A stretch of 64,000 nt of DNA from Microcoleus sp036704825 (GCA_036704825.1 JAUBSN010000027.1:21742-85741); one strand, 5' to 3'. Shown: positions 8,783-18,765, counted from the first letter of the stretch. Notes: generated from the letters alone by a model not told the origin. Made by a program: numbers and translations.

Positions 8783-9201
8783 AAGAGTTGAATCCGAACT
8801 TGGGATAGCGGAACTCTCAACTCTTTAGCACGCTGAATTGTTAAACAATCCGAGTGTATTTCCGTTCCATAGGTTTCAGGATGTACGCGCTGGGGCAACG
8901 GGATGAGACTTTGAAATCCACTAGGAAGGAAATAACCTTATACTCCCGCAGCTTCGGTAGGTTGACCTTGGATTAAAACAGTTTCTGGAGTGATTTGGAG
9001 ATTCAATTTGACAAGATGAATGTCAGAAATGCGACCTTTAATGATAAGTGTCACATCCTTTTCTTGAATTTTAATGGTTGCGATCGGTGTTTCCTCTGTA
9101 TGAGCAATCCAAAGTGTGGATTGCGGACAACGAGCGGGCAAACCGGAAAATGAACCTGCGAAATCCTGATTTACATGATTCAAAGCCTGAAAACCATTCA
9201 T
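8767..9201 (-). pseudogene. Hsp20-like small heat shock protein, interrupted by an in-frame TAA
   Basis: The ATG frame at 9201 runs 87 codons to a TAA at 8938-8940. The same frame then continues without a further stop to a TGA at 8767-8769, which gives 144 codons in all, the usual size of a small heat shock protein. The sequence is alpha-crystallin-like throughout: NLQITPETVLIQGQPTEAAGV, then the stop, then GYFLPSGFQSLIPLPQRVHP and AKELRVPLSQVRIQL. FQSLIPLPQRV matches the FxRxxxLP beta-strand region of the family. The stop falls where a GAA (Glu) codon would be one base away. It is therefore either a recent pseudogene, a sequencing error or a read-through product. It lies between two CheY-like genes, all on the minus strand. 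Confidence 0.75.
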
Positions 9202-9317
9202 TGAGTCTCTTCCTAATGCAAAGAACTTTTAGCTGCATAACAGGAGACTAAATAGCAACGGTAAGGAATTGGTAAAGATGCCGTTATTTTTACAAAAGTT
9301 CACAAAAATGGTGAAAG

Positions 9318-9698
9318 TTATTCAACCCATCCCAAAATCTCTGCTACTTCTTCCGTCAGGGTGATGGGTTGGATCGGTTTGGCAATTACCCCAGCTACCG
9401 CCATCTGGGCAAATTTAGCCCGATCGCTGGGCAAAACTTTCGCTGTCAGCAGAATCACTGGAATCGATCGGGTAATCGGATCGGATTGGAGGATCTCGTA
9501 CACGGCAAACCCATCCATCCCCGGCATCGATACATCCAGCAAAATAGCGTTGGGCTGTTGTATTTGCAGCATTTGTAAACATTCCTCTCCCGATCCTGCC
9601 CCCACTGTTTTCCATCCGCCTAAATCTTCTAAGCAAGCCTGCACAAGTTCCCGAAGGTGTTCTTCATCGTCAACAACTAGAATTTGTCTGTCTGTCAT
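9318..9698 (-). CDS. CheY-like response regulator (single REC domain)
   Basis: 126 residues, a bare receiver domain. It has ILVVDDEEH (acidic pocket), Asp55 in NAILLDVSMPGMDG as the phosphoacceptor, VILLTAKV (Thr) and GVIAKPIQP (Lys). It is closely similar to the regulator at 8259-8693. It follows the GAF/PAS histidine kinase by 57 bases on the same strand and so probably receives phosphate from it in an operon. No DNA-binding domain, so output is through protein contacts or phosphotransfer to the HPt of the regulator at 13265. Confidence 0.92.
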   Translation of the reverse strand: MTDRQILVVDDEEHLRELVQACLEDLGGWKTVGAGSGEECLQMLQIQQPNAILLDVSMPGMDGFAVYEILQSDPITRSIPVILLTAKVLPSDRAKFAQMAVAGVIAKPIQPITLTEEVAEILGWVE

Positions 9699-9755
9699 GG
9701 GATTTTGGATTGAAGATTTTGCATTTTGGATTGATGGTGTAGATTAATCTAAGCG

Positions 9756-12700
9756 TTATTCAATGATGCGTAACGGTAGGGTGAAGCAAAATGTGCTGCC
9801 TTCACCTAAGATACTTTCCGCCCAGATTTTGCCGCCATGTCGCTCAACAATACTGCGACAGATTGCTAAACCTAAACCGGTGCCTCCTTTTTCGCGGGAG
9901 TCGGAGGCATCAACTTGCTGAAATCGCCCAAAAATCAGTTCTAGTTTATCTGCTGGAATGCCTCGCCCGCGATCGCTAACTTGGAACAGCACAAAGTCTG
10001 TCTGGTTTTCGGCACTCAGATGAATTGTGGAATCGGCAGGTGAGAATTTAATCGCATTACTGAGCAAATTTGTTAAAGTTTGGACGATCGCATCTCCTGT
10101 TGCCCAGACTTCTGCATCTGTGGGGATAACGATTAATGATATCTGCTGTTGAGCAGCCAGCGCCTGAAAGCTATCTACTGCTTGCTGCATCAAATCGGCA
10201 GCTTTGCAAACGGTTTTCTCGACCATTGCCCGCCCGGAGTCGAGGCGCTCCAAATCTAAAATATCATTAACCAGGTTCACTAATCGATTAGTATCGAGGT
10301 GGGCAATTTCAATCATGCGTCTCAATTTTTCGGGCTTTCGATCGTAAACCCCACTTTTTATTAGTCCCAATGACATTTGAATTCCTGCCAAAGGAGTGCG
10401 AAGTTCATGGCTGACTATACCAATGAACTCATTTTTAATGTGTTCTAGCTTTTGTCGTTCGGTAATATCTTCCCCAATGCTGATAGTTCCAATGATGTTT
10501 CCCTCTGCATCTTGCAGCATGGTATTGTTCCAGGCAATAAATCGTTCCTCACCCGATTTGGTCAAGATAGGATTTTGATAATAGGGATGATAGTTATGGG
10601 CTAAAACTTCAGAAAAAACCACTTGAATCGATTGTTGATTAGAAGGGGGTAAGAAGTTTTCAAACCAATTTTTTTCTAAAACTTCTGGGTGAGTATATCC
10701 TGTAATTTTTAAGAAAAAAGGATTAACATAATTAACATTTGCCCATCGATCGAGTCCGACAACAATCAACTGCACGTTATCCAAGAGCGATCGCCAGCGT
10801 CGTTCGGCTTCTCGGATCGTGGCTTCGGCTTGTTTGCGTTCTTGCAGTTCTAGCTGAAGTTGTCGGTAGAGTTTGGATTGCTGAATGGCGATCGACAATT
10901 GGCTGGCAATCTGTTCGAGTAATTCTATTTCCCAGGATTTCCATTGACGGGGTGCCGTATTTTGGTAGATAGCTAACAAACCCCAGAGATTTTCTCTCAA
11001 AAAAATCGGGAAAACTGCATAACTTTTTGCTTGAAATTGTTCCACTAGCTCGATATGACAGGGTTGAAGCTCAGCGCTGTAAATATTATTAATAACCAAA
11101 ATTCCATGATTGCGGAATCGACCGCCGTGAGTTTCTTGCAGATAGGTATCTGCACAATTTTTTTGAAGATCGCTTCCTATCAGTTTTACCCAATCCTCAC
11201 CAACTGACTCCACGACAAAATCACCACTCCAATCAGGATTAAATCGGTAAATGGCAGTGCGATCACTTTGTAATATCTGCCTGATTTCAGTAACAGCAGT
11301 ATTTAGAACGGCATTCAGATCCAAAGATTGGCGAATTCCTTGAGTAATCCTCCAGAGCAAATTTTCCTTTCTAGATTTCTGCAGCAAGGCTGCTTCCGCC
11401 TCTTGTCGAACTTCTTCGAGGTGCTTCGCTATTGTGATATCTTGATGAACGGCCACCAGAACATCGCCATAGTCGGAATGATTGAATACAGAGCAAGTTG
11501 CACTACACCAAAATGGAGTCCCATCTTTCTTGACATTATGAACTTCATAGCTAAATTCACCCCTGTGTAAAACGGCAGACCGAATAGCTTGATTTACATC
11601 TTCAGCACTTACCGATTCGCTAGGATAGTTCACTATCGAAACGTGCTGACCGTTAAGTTCACCACAGTCATAGCCAAACATCCGCTCAAATTTAGGATTG
11701 GCATAGACAATAACTCCATTATCTGCTCTTACTAAACAAATGCCTTCCGCCATATTGCGGGTAATGACAGCCTGAAGCTCAAGCATTTGTTCGGCTTGTT
11801 TGAGTTTAGTCAGATCGCGCAGACTGACGATAACGCCTACAATCTTTTCGCCTACATCACGTAAAGGCGTATAGGTAACGCTCAAAAATTGCCTGACTAA
11901 ATTGGGAGAGTCAAACCAGTTTTCAGACTGAATTGTTTCGCCAGCCAAACATCTGTCTAACCTAGGTTTTATCAAGTGGTCGAATACCTCTGCATCCAGG
12001 ATATTTCTAACAGAATTTCCGATAACTTCGCTTTCAGATTTGTTGCACCAAGTCAAATAAGCTTGATTGACTATTTGATAAATATAGTTTCTATTCATCA
12101 GTACAATCATATCTGTTGTATGGAATATAATTCGTTCATATTGGCGGAATACTTCTTCAGTACGTTTGCGATCGGTGATATCAAATACGCTAGAACGACT
12201 CATCATGAAGTTACCTGCTTCATCATAAATTGCTGTAGCGTTTAAGTTGATCCAAATGAGTTGTCCGTTTTTATTCAATATCTGAAGCTCTAAATTTTCT
12301 ACCCATCCTTGTTTTTTAAATAAGGTAAAGTTTCGATCGTAAATATTTTTACTTTCCCATGTCATTAAATCCCTATATTTTATTTTATGCACAATTTCAT
12401 CGCGGGTATAGCCTAACCACTTCAGTTCTGTATCATTAATCATAATTATTGTTCCTGCTGCATCTACGGAATGATAGCCACAGGGAGCATTATTATAGAG
12501 GTCTTCAACTTGAGTGATATAGTGTTGCAAGCTATGGTTGACTTCAGTGAGTTCTGCTGTCCGTTCTATGACTCGTTGTTCGAGTTCATTATTGAGTTTT
12601 TGTAGGGCAATTTCTGCTTGTTGCCGCTCCCTCAGTTCCGTTTGTACTTGCTCAAATAAATCAGCTTGCTGAAGGGCAATTCCCGCTTGAGTTGCTAGCT

Positions 12701-13190
12701 GTCGCATGAGTTCAATTTCTGATGGTTGCCATTCGCGAGGTGCTGCACAGTGATGGGCAATCAATAATCCCCAAAGTTCTTCTCCCTCAAGGATAGGAAC
12801 AACCAGGTTAGCTCTCACTTGAAAATTTGCCAGAAATTCCCGGTGACAAGTATCAATTCCGGCAGTATAAATATCTAATTTAGAGGTGAATAAGCCTTGT
12901 TTGAAGGGTTCGACATAGCTTTCAGCAAAGCAAGGATCGTGTATCTGAGTGGATAAGATTGCTGTCCATTCTGAACCCACGGACTCTACCACCACCTTTC
13001 CGCTCCAGTCTGGAGCAAATTGGAAGATAATTACCCGATCGCACTGCAGAATGTTTCTGAGGTCAGTGACCGTAGTTTTGAGAATGTCTTCTAGTTTGAG
13101 GGATGCGGAGAGAGAAAGGGCTGTTTTAGCCAGGATTTGCTGTGGCTGTTGTTGCCATTTCCCATAATCTTCATCAGTATGTTCTATCAT
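9756..13190 (-). CDS. Multi-GAF/PAS sensor histidine kinase with a DXCF-type cyanobacteriochrome GAF
   Basis: 1144 residues. Order: GAF1 (about 28-178), coiled coil, three PAS domains (about 215-600), GAF2 (about 625-780), a fourth PAS (about 795-915), HisKA with His928 in GIVSHELRTPLAG, and HATPase to the end (NAIKFSPAD, DRGRGIP, GGTGLGLAI). GAF1 has DPCF (Cys87) and TCHREFL (Cys115-His116). These match the second and the canonical chromophore cysteines of DXCF cyanobacteriochromes, and their 28-residue spacing equals that of TePixJ. GAF2 has PCHIEL (Cys711-His712), so it may bind bilin as well. The kinase domain is intact and no transmembrane span is seen, so a soluble light sensor is likely. 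It sits between the large regulator at 13265 and a CheY. Confidence 0.9.
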   Translation of the reverse strand: MIEHTDEDYGKWQQQPQQILAKTALSLSASLKLEDILKTTVTDLRNILQCDRVIIFQFAPDWSGKVVVESVGSEWTAILSTQIHDPCFAESYVEPFKQGLFTSKLDIYTAGIDTCHREFLANFQVRANLVVPILEGEELWGLLIAHHCAAPREWQPSEIELMRQLATQAGIALQQADLFEQVQTELRERQQAEIALQKLNNELEQRVIERTAELTEVNHSLQHYITQVEDLYNNAPCGYHSVDAAGTIIMINDTELKWLGYTRDEIVHKIKYRDLMTWESKNIYDRNFTLFKKQGWVENLELQILNKNGQLIWINLNATAIYDEAGNFMMSRSSVFDITDRKRTEEVFRQYERIIFHTTDMIVLMNRNYIYQIVNQAYLTWCNKSESEVIGNSVRNILDAEVFDHLIKPRLDRCLAGETIQSENWFDSPNLVRQFLSVTYTPLRDVGEKIVGVIVSLRDLTKLKQAEQMLELQAVITRNMAEGICLVRADNGVIVYANPKFERMFGYDCGELNGQHVSIVNYPSESVSAEDVNQAIRSAVLHRGEFSYEVHNVKKDGTPFWCSATCSVFNHSDYGDVLVAVHQDITIAKHLEEVRQEAEAALLQKSRKENLLWRITQGIRQSLDLNAVLNTAVTEIRQILQSDRTAIYRFNPDWSGDFVVESVGEDWVKLIGSDLQKNCADTYLQETHGGRFRNHGILVINNIYSAELQPCHIELVEQFQAKSYAVFPIFLRENLWGLLAIYQNTAPRQWKSWEIELLEQIASQLSIAIQQSKLYRQLQLELQERKQAEATIREAERRWRSLLDNVQLIVVGLDRWANVNYVNPFFLKITGYTHPEVLEKNWFENFLPPSNQQSIQVVFSEVLAHNYHPYYQNPILTKSGEERFIAWNNTMLQDAEGNIIGTISIGEDITERQKLEHIKNEFIGIVSHELRTPLAGIQMSLGLIKSGVYDRKPEKLRRMIEIAHLDTNRLVNLVNDILDLERLDSGRAMVEKTVCKAADLMQQAVDSFQALAAQQQISLIVIPTDAEVWATGDAIVQTLTNLLSNAIKFSPADSTIHLSAENQTDFVLFQVSDRGRGIPADKLELIFGRFQQVDASDSREKGGTGLGLAICRSIVERHGGKIWAESILGEGSTFCFTLPLRIIE

Positions 13191-13264
13191 TAATTTACTT
13201 AATTAATTACATTTTTTAGATTGCTCCAGAAACCGGGTTTTTAGCCTTCGTGCGTAAGTTTTAT

Positions 13265-15187
13265 TTAAGTATTTCCAGGCTTAAGTAAAGGACGAGCGCG
13301 CTTGATTCGGCTGAGTACCCGCGTGACTAATTCAGGCCCTAGTACCGGCTTGGTAATAAAATCATCGGCTCCCGCTGCAAAGGCTTGTTGGAGAGATTCT
13401 GGATCGCTATGGGCTGTCACCACTAAAATCGGTAAATTTTCCCATTGGATATCCTGTCGGACGACTTGACACAATTCTAAGCCGCTGACGATCGGCATTT
13501 GTAGATCCAGCACTACTAAATCGGGCTCAGTATTAATTAACACCTCCCAAAATTTCTGCGGTTCTTTGAGAGTTGTCACCTCAATTCCCCAAGGAGTCAG
13601 TAACGCTGATAAGTTAACCAGCATCACAGGGTCATCATCTACGATTAAGACTTTGGCTTCTGAAGTTTTGGGACTGGGTAGAACACGGGCAATCGCTCGA
13701 AAAATTTGCTCGGTGGTTGCAGGTTTGTGGAGAAATTGCTTAGCACCTAAGCGCGATACAGCCAAGCGATCGGCAAGACTATCTCGTCCGGTAAAAACGA
13801 TTATAGGCAGGTCAGGCGATCGCGCGGTCAGTTCTCGCAGTAGCGTCAATCCATCTTCCTCTATCTCTGCAAAACTTAAATCTAATAACATCACATCGGG
13901 CATTGACAAAGCAAGACGCGATCGGGCATTAGTAATATTCGGCGCAATTTTCATCCGCAATCCCCAAGCTTCGGATTCTACTTTCAATTGCTCCGTTAAT
14001 GCAGCATCATCATCAACTACCAAAACCCGATAGTTAAAAATTGAAATAGTAGAAACTGGTGCAGCCGTTGATGTAATCGGTGTTGTGGCTAATTCCTGCT
14101 GTAATCCTGTCACCAATTCCGAGAAGCGGGTAATTTCCTCAGCAGTCAAAGAGCGATCGTTTATTAGCAAATGCTCAGCCGAGCGTGCCAATTTCGAGCC
14201 TTCTGGATAACCAAAAGATCCGAGAGACCCGGCCAATTTATGAGCTTCATGTTTTGCCACTTGCTGTAATTCTGTTTCTAAATGTCCTGCAAATAGAGCA
14301 GTTTTTGCCCGTTCCAATACAGCAATTTGTTGGTTTAATCCTCCCCGAAACCGCTCTAAAATTTTGTCGGTCTCAGACTTATCTATCCCGCGATATTGAT
14401 GTTTTTGGGTGCGTTCAATCCCGGGATTATTTGAACTAGACGACGCAGATTGGGGGTACGGTTTCAGTCGATAGCCCATGCCATAAACTGTTTCAATGAT
14501 TTCTTCAGTTAAGCCACCTGCCTTCAATTTCTTTCTGACATCCTTAATATGAGTGATAATGGCGCGATCGGTTGGTGCGTCATCAAATCCCCACAGACGA
14601 TCCAAAATGGTACTGCGACTAAAGATGCGATCGGGATTTCGCAGCAATAATTCCAGCAGGTTATATTCTGTCGCTGTCAGTGAAATTATTTGTTTGCAAA
14701 ATGTCACTCTACCAGAATCCAAATCTAAACAAAGACCTCCCCAAATCAATGTATTAGCCGCTGAATTCTGAGTAGAACCTCCTGGGGAAAGTGCTTTACT
14801 GCGTCGCAATAAAGTTCGGATTCTTGCCAGTAATACTTCCGTAGCAAAAGGCTTGCTGATGTAATCATCGGCACCCGCATCAAAAATAGCCACCACCTCC
14901 GCATCTGAATCCTTTGCAGTCATTAACAGGATCGGTTTGCAGTAGCCTTGCGATCGCAATTGCCGACACAGACTAATTCCATCTAGTTTGGCAACCTGCA
15001 CGTCTAACAAAATCAGGTCATACTCAATTGCTGCTGCCAAATCTAAACCCACTTGTCCATCATTTGCCCGATCGAACCCGTAATGATTTGCTTCCAACAC
15101 CTTTGCCAGTGTTGCAGTCAGCCATCCATCGTCCTCTACTAGCAGAATTTTTATCGGAGACTTACTCATTTGGGGTGTGCGGTGCAA
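13265..15187 (-). CDS. Response regulator, REC-wHTH-HPt-REC-REC
   Basis: 640 residues with five modules: an OmpR-type receiver (Asp62 in LILLDVQ), a winged-helix DNA-binding domain (about 145-243, ending IIETVYGMGYRLKP), an HPt domain (about 270-365, His316 in KHEAHKLAGSLGSFG), and two further receivers (Asp436 in VMLLDLSF and Asp561 in LVVLDLQMP). Receivers, HPt and a DNA-binding output in one chain allow an internal phosphorelay that ends at a promoter. It is first in the minus-strand block and 74 bases before the GAF/PAS kinase, so the kinase is the likely donor. Met7 (MSKSPIKILLVEDD) is a possible alternative start. Confidence 0.92.
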   Translation of the reverse strand: MHRTPQMSKSPIKILLVEDDGWLTATLAKVLEANHYGFDRANDGQVGLDLAAAIEYDLILLDVQVAKLDGISLCRQLRSQGYCKPILLMTAKDSDAEVVAIFDAGADDYISKPFATEVLLARIRTLLRRSKALSPGGSTQNSAANTLIWGGLCLDLDSGRVTFCKQIISLTATEYNLLELLLRNPDRIFSRSTILDRLWGFDDAPTDRAIITHIKDVRKKLKAGGLTEEIIETVYGMGYRLKPYPQSASSSSNNPGIERTQKHQYRGIDKSETDKILERFRGGLNQQIAVLERAKTALFAGHLETELQQVAKHEAHKLAGSLGSFGYPEGSKLARSAEHLLINDRSLTAEEITRFSELVTGLQQELATTPITSTAAPVSTISIFNYRVLVVDDDAALTEQLKVESEAWGLRMKIAPNITNARSRLALSMPDVMLLDLSFAEIEEDGLTLLRELTARSPDLPIIVFTGRDSLADRLAVSRLGAKQFLHKPATTEQIFRAIARVLPSPKTSEAKVLIVDDDPVMLVNLSALLTPWGIEVTTLKEPQKFWEVLINTEPDLVVLDLQMPIVSGLELCQVVRQDIQWENLPILVVTAHSDPESLQQAFAAGADDFITKPVLGPELVTRVLSRIKRARPLLKPGNT

Positions 15188-15366
15188 TTTCCATGCGATC
15201 GGCGCGCTTTGATGTCAGGTTCAAGCGTGGCTTTTAACTAAATCACTGCTACTCATTACTACTGCTTTTATCTTACCCTTTTTGCAGTCCCATCACCTAA
15301 AAATTGCTGTCACTTCCGCAGTTTAGATAAAACGAATCGCCCTTTTATCCATATCCGTTCATCGTG

Positions 15367-15387
15367 GCACGGGCGTCTCGCCCGTGC
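15367..15387. terminator. Perfect GC-rich hairpin after the SNF2 gene
   Basis: GCACGGGCG, loop TCT, CGCCCGTGC. It lies 43 bases beyond the stop of the minus-strand SNF2 gene and could end its transcript. It is also a common interspersed repeat type in cyanobacteria. Confidence 0.6.
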
Positions 15388-15429
15388 TTCCGAATCGGGT
15401 CAAAAAGAGCGATCGCCCTCCCAAACAAA

Positions 15430-18400
15430 CTATCCCTCATCCTCCGACTTTACAGGAGGACGCCCAGAAATCACAATAAATCCCACAGACTCAAGAGTCA
15501 TGTGCGGGCGGCGAATACCAGCTAAAACCGCTTCACTCAACAAACTTTCCGTGCTGATTTCCTCAGCCAAAACCGATGCTAAAACTTGTTCCGATGTAGA
15601 AAGTCGATGCAAGCGCAACTGCAATTGATTCACCCGGTTTTCGAGTTGGATAGCAGCAGTGACAGCGAAACTATTGCACATTTCCACAAAAGCCGATCGC
15701 CCGCGCAGCAATTCCTCCGATACCACCCGTCCCTTTTGGCAAAAATCATCCCATTCTAGCGGATCGACAAAACTGTCAAGCAGCGACGTGCGATTTTTCG
15801 ACAAATTGTAATCCCGGTTCGGCCCGCCTTTCCCCTTATAAGCCCGCTGCAAAATCGCTAGAGTTTCCGCATCTTCCACCAGTGACATTTCTTCGCTGCG
15901 AGCATCTACAAACACAGTTTCAAAAGTTGGGATAAACAGAGAATCAGCGCGGCGCTGCAAAGCTTTCAAGTTGTAATTTTCGATGTTTTGTGCTTGCAAA
16001 ACTTGCTCGGCCGGCTGCACGTCAGTCTGGATGGAATAATTAAACTGGAAGCCGAACCACTCCTTCCCGGGTTCCGCATCCCAACTTTCATCATGCCGCC
16101 ACATGGCAAAAGCTTGACCGCGATCGTCCCAGCGAATATAAGAGCCAAGTGCATCGATCAATCCCTCACCAATGCGGTAAAGAGCGACATCTGTATTCTG
16201 ATGAGCAATCCGGCGATTGTAACTGCCATATTGCTGGCAATAAGGAATCAATCTGGTTGTCAAATCGTTTGAGGGAATCAACGTTTTTTGAGTAGGTTGA
16301 TAGCGCAGCAACCCCGATATACTGGGATGTTCGATTTGTTTGAAGTGAAGGGCTTGGCACAGCCAACCTTCAGTAGCCCGCTGCATTTCTTTATGCTTAG
16401 CATCGCAGTTGTCGAGAGATTCAAAATACTGAGATGCACTGTCATCAAGAGTATCAATTTCATCGAGAACGTACTGTTCGTCGATTTTAATTTTCTCTTG
16501 TTCGATTTCAGTTTGAATCGCTTCAATTTCGCTGGATAAGCCCTTGCCTCCCTCAGCAAACAACTTTTCTTCAAGTTTGAGAAGTTTTTCCTCAGCATAA
16601 AACTGAAGGCTGGCAATAGATTTGTTGAAGATATCAAACCCATCTTTTAAAACTTGAAACCAAGCTTCGTGGGGACTCTCCGGCAAATCCGCGCCTGCAA
16701 ACAAACAAAATTGCACTCCCATTTTGCTGCCAATGCGATCGACTCTGCCGAGTCTTTGTTCTAACTGATGGGGAAACCACGGCAAATCGAAGTGAATTAA
16801 CCAATCTGTCAATTGCAGATTTACCCCTACTTCCGCCGATCGATCGCACACTAAGATAAAACAATGAGGCTGTGTCTTAAATCGCTTGACATTCGCCTCA
16901 ACATCATCAGCCGATTTGCTCGTGTCATGGCTGGCGATCGCATTTTTACCAAAGATTTTCGCTAAATTTTCCGCAATCTCTTTACAAGTTGCCGTAAAAC
17001 TGGTAAAAATCACAATTTTCGGGAAACGCTCGCCCGGAATCGGCCGTTTAATTTGCTGTTGAATTCTCGACAGCAAATCGCGAGGATTGCTGTGATACTC
17101 GCGCGGAACCTTCAAAGCAACTGCCAGAAATCGGAGAATGGCGATTCGCAACAAACTCAGTCGGTCGAGTCCTTCCTGGGGCTTTTCCAGGGTGTTGAGC
17201 AAGGTTTCCAGCATTTCCTTTTCTTCGGGAAACAGCGCCGTTTTGGTCAAAATTGCCGTGTCATTTTGTCCGAAGTCGCGATCGAGTTCTGGAGTCGATT
17301 TTTTCTGCAAGCGAGCTTTGACAACCCGTTCTAAAACACTCAGCCAAGTACCGGAAGCGCGGAAAAACAGCAGAAAAATTCTCTGATATTCGCTCGACTT
17401 GGGAGCGACTGTGCGCCATTTATCGAGTACGGTTTGAATTTCCGCCCACTGTTCGTCATTCAGGTCGTACTCGGTCTTGGGGACAGCATCTCGATCGAAA
17501 ATCACATCTTCGACCGCATCCCGGCGGTTGCGAAGGAGGCGGCGGTGCAGGCGGTAGGTATCGCTAACATGAGTGCGAATCGTTCGGACAAGGCGAGCCT
17601 GTTCTGCGGTTTTTTTAGTTTTCAAACAACTTTCTAACTCTGTTGCTAATCCGATTAAATAATCATCTTTGGCAAAAATAGTGCGGAGTTGAGCGAGTGT
17701 TGTTTGCAAAACAGCAGGCTGGGAATTTTCTCGAAAATCTAGCAAGGCGCGACCGATTTCTTGACGGTTTTTCACCTGTTCTTTGAAGCTTTCCAGGTCA
17801 TCAAGACGGTAAGTTGTCGGGTCTAGCAAGTGCAGCATTGTTAGAAAATCTTGCTCGCGGCCGAGAACTGGCGTTGCAGATAATAACAATACATTTTTAC
17901 TTTTTTGAGCTAGTTTCTGACAAAGTTCAAAGGACTGCTGCTGAGCGCGATCGCTCGAATGTGCCATTGCCGCCACATCATGCGCTTCATCAACAATCAG
18001 AAAATCCAGGTTGGCGTTGCGGCTAATTTGATTGATGTCGCTAACAGCAACAAGCTGCACTCGGTCAGCAAAATGAGACAAATAGAATTTATTTTCCAAC
18101 TCCTGCAGCCACTGTTCGAGCAGGTATTTCGGAACCAGTACCACAGCGCGTCCGGTGGGTTCATCTAGCAGAAATTGGCGGAGAATTGTCCCGGCTTCTA
18201 CTGTTTTTCCCAGTCCCGGTTCGTCTGCCAATAAATAGCGCACGATTGGGTCTTCTAGGACGCGCCGGACGACTTCAACTTGGTGCGGATAGAGGTCTAT
18301 GTTAGCAGAAATTAAACCGGTCATGCCGCGGCTGACTGCCCGCTGTTCGATCGCAGATTGAACGAATGCCAATCGGCGATCGTGAAAATACGGTGTTTCT

Positions 18401-18765
18401 TGGCCTTTGACTGCTAAAATGTCGATCGGATCGGCGATCGGGATATTGCAGCGAACGTACAGTTCGGTTTCAACAGCTTGCAAACTTTGGCTGTCGGGCA
18501 GGTCAATTTCGTACTCTAATTTATCTTCATCCCAGTCATAAACTCGCCCGATAATCCATCTTTCCTGAGTTGTACTCCAGAGGTAGCAGCGGGTTTGGCG
18601 CTGAAGTCTGGCTTCTTGCAGCAAACCCAAGGGTACAGTTTTGCGGATGCGGTTTTTAACTGAGCAAAAATATTCAACTACGGCATCGGTACGCGATACC
18701 TCGACAACTTTTCCGACTCCCAAATCGTTTCGGGGCGATCGCACTAACGAACCAACATCAATCAT
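15430..18765 (-). CDS. SNF2/RapA-type helicase-like ATPase (DpdE-like)
   Basis: Superfamily 2 double-stranded DNA translocase, 1111 residues from the ATG at 18765 (MIDVGSLVRSPRNDLGVGKV). An upstream in-frame ATG at 18867 would add 34 residues that look unrelated. The N-terminal 100 residues form a small beta domain. The ATPase core has LADEPGLGKTVEAG (Walker A), LIVDEAHDVA (DEAH), LLSATPVLG (motif III) and, in the second lobe, FTSFTATCKE and EQRLGRVDRIG (motif VI). The layout recalls RapA/HepA and the DpdE protein of the 7-deazaguanine DNA modification system, but no dpd gene is nearby. The C-terminal 400 residues are unassigned. A solitary role in DNA repair, transcription recycling or defence is possible. 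Confidence 0.85.
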   Translation of the reverse strand: MIDVGSLVRSPRNDLGVGKVVEVSRTDAVVEYFCSVKNRIRKTVPLGLLQEARLQRQTRCYLWSTTQERWIIGRVYDWDEDKLEYEIDLPDSQSLQAVETELYVRCNIPIADPIDILAVKGQETPYFHDRRLAFVQSAIEQRAVSRGMTGLISANIDLYPHQVEVVRRVLEDPIVRYLLADEPGLGKTVEAGTILRQFLLDEPTGRAVVLVPKYLLEQWLQELENKFYLSHFADRVQLVAVSDINQISRNANLDFLIVDEAHDVAAMAHSSDRAQQQSFELCQKLAQKSKNVLLLSATPVLGREQDFLTMLHLLDPTTYRLDDLESFKEQVKNRQEIGRALLDFRENSQPAVLQTTLAQLRTIFAKDDYLIGLATELESCLKTKKTAEQARLVRTIRTHVSDTYRLHRRLLRNRRDAVEDVIFDRDAVPKTEYDLNDEQWAEIQTVLDKWRTVAPKSSEYQRIFLLFFRASGTWLSVLERVVKARLQKKSTPELDRDFGQNDTAILTKTALFPEEKEMLETLLNTLEKPQEGLDRLSLLRIAILRFLAVALKVPREYHSNPRDLLSRIQQQIKRPIPGERFPKIVIFTSFTATCKEIAENLAKIFGKNAIASHDTSKSADDVEANVKRFKTQPHCFILVCDRSAEVGVNLQLTDWLIHFDLPWFPHQLEQRLGRVDRIGSKMGVQFCLFAGADLPESPHEAWFQVLKDGFDIFNKSIASLQFYAEEKLLKLEEKLFAEGGKGLSSEIEAIQTEIEQEKIKIDEQYVLDEIDTLDDSASQYFESLDNCDAKHKEMQRATEGWLCQALHFKQIEHPSISGLLRYQPTQKTLIPSNDLTTRLIPYCQQYGSYNRRIAHQNTDVALYRIGEGLIDALGSYIRWDDRGQAFAMWRHDESWDAEPGKEWFGFQFNYSIQTDVQPAEQVLQAQNIENYNLKALQRRADSLFIPTFETVFVDARSEEMSLVEDAETLAILQRAYKGKGGPNRDYNLSKNRTSLLDSFVDPLEWDDFCQKGRVVSEELLRGRSAFVEMCNSFAVTAAIQLENRVNQLQLRLHRLSTSEQVLASVLAEEISTESLLSEAVLAGIRRPHMTLESVGFIVISGRPPVKSEDEG

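Noticed and set aside
15430..18765. Full Dpd or DISARM defence island
   Set aside because: Only the SNF2 gene is present. Neighbours are a GST, TrhO and signalling genes.
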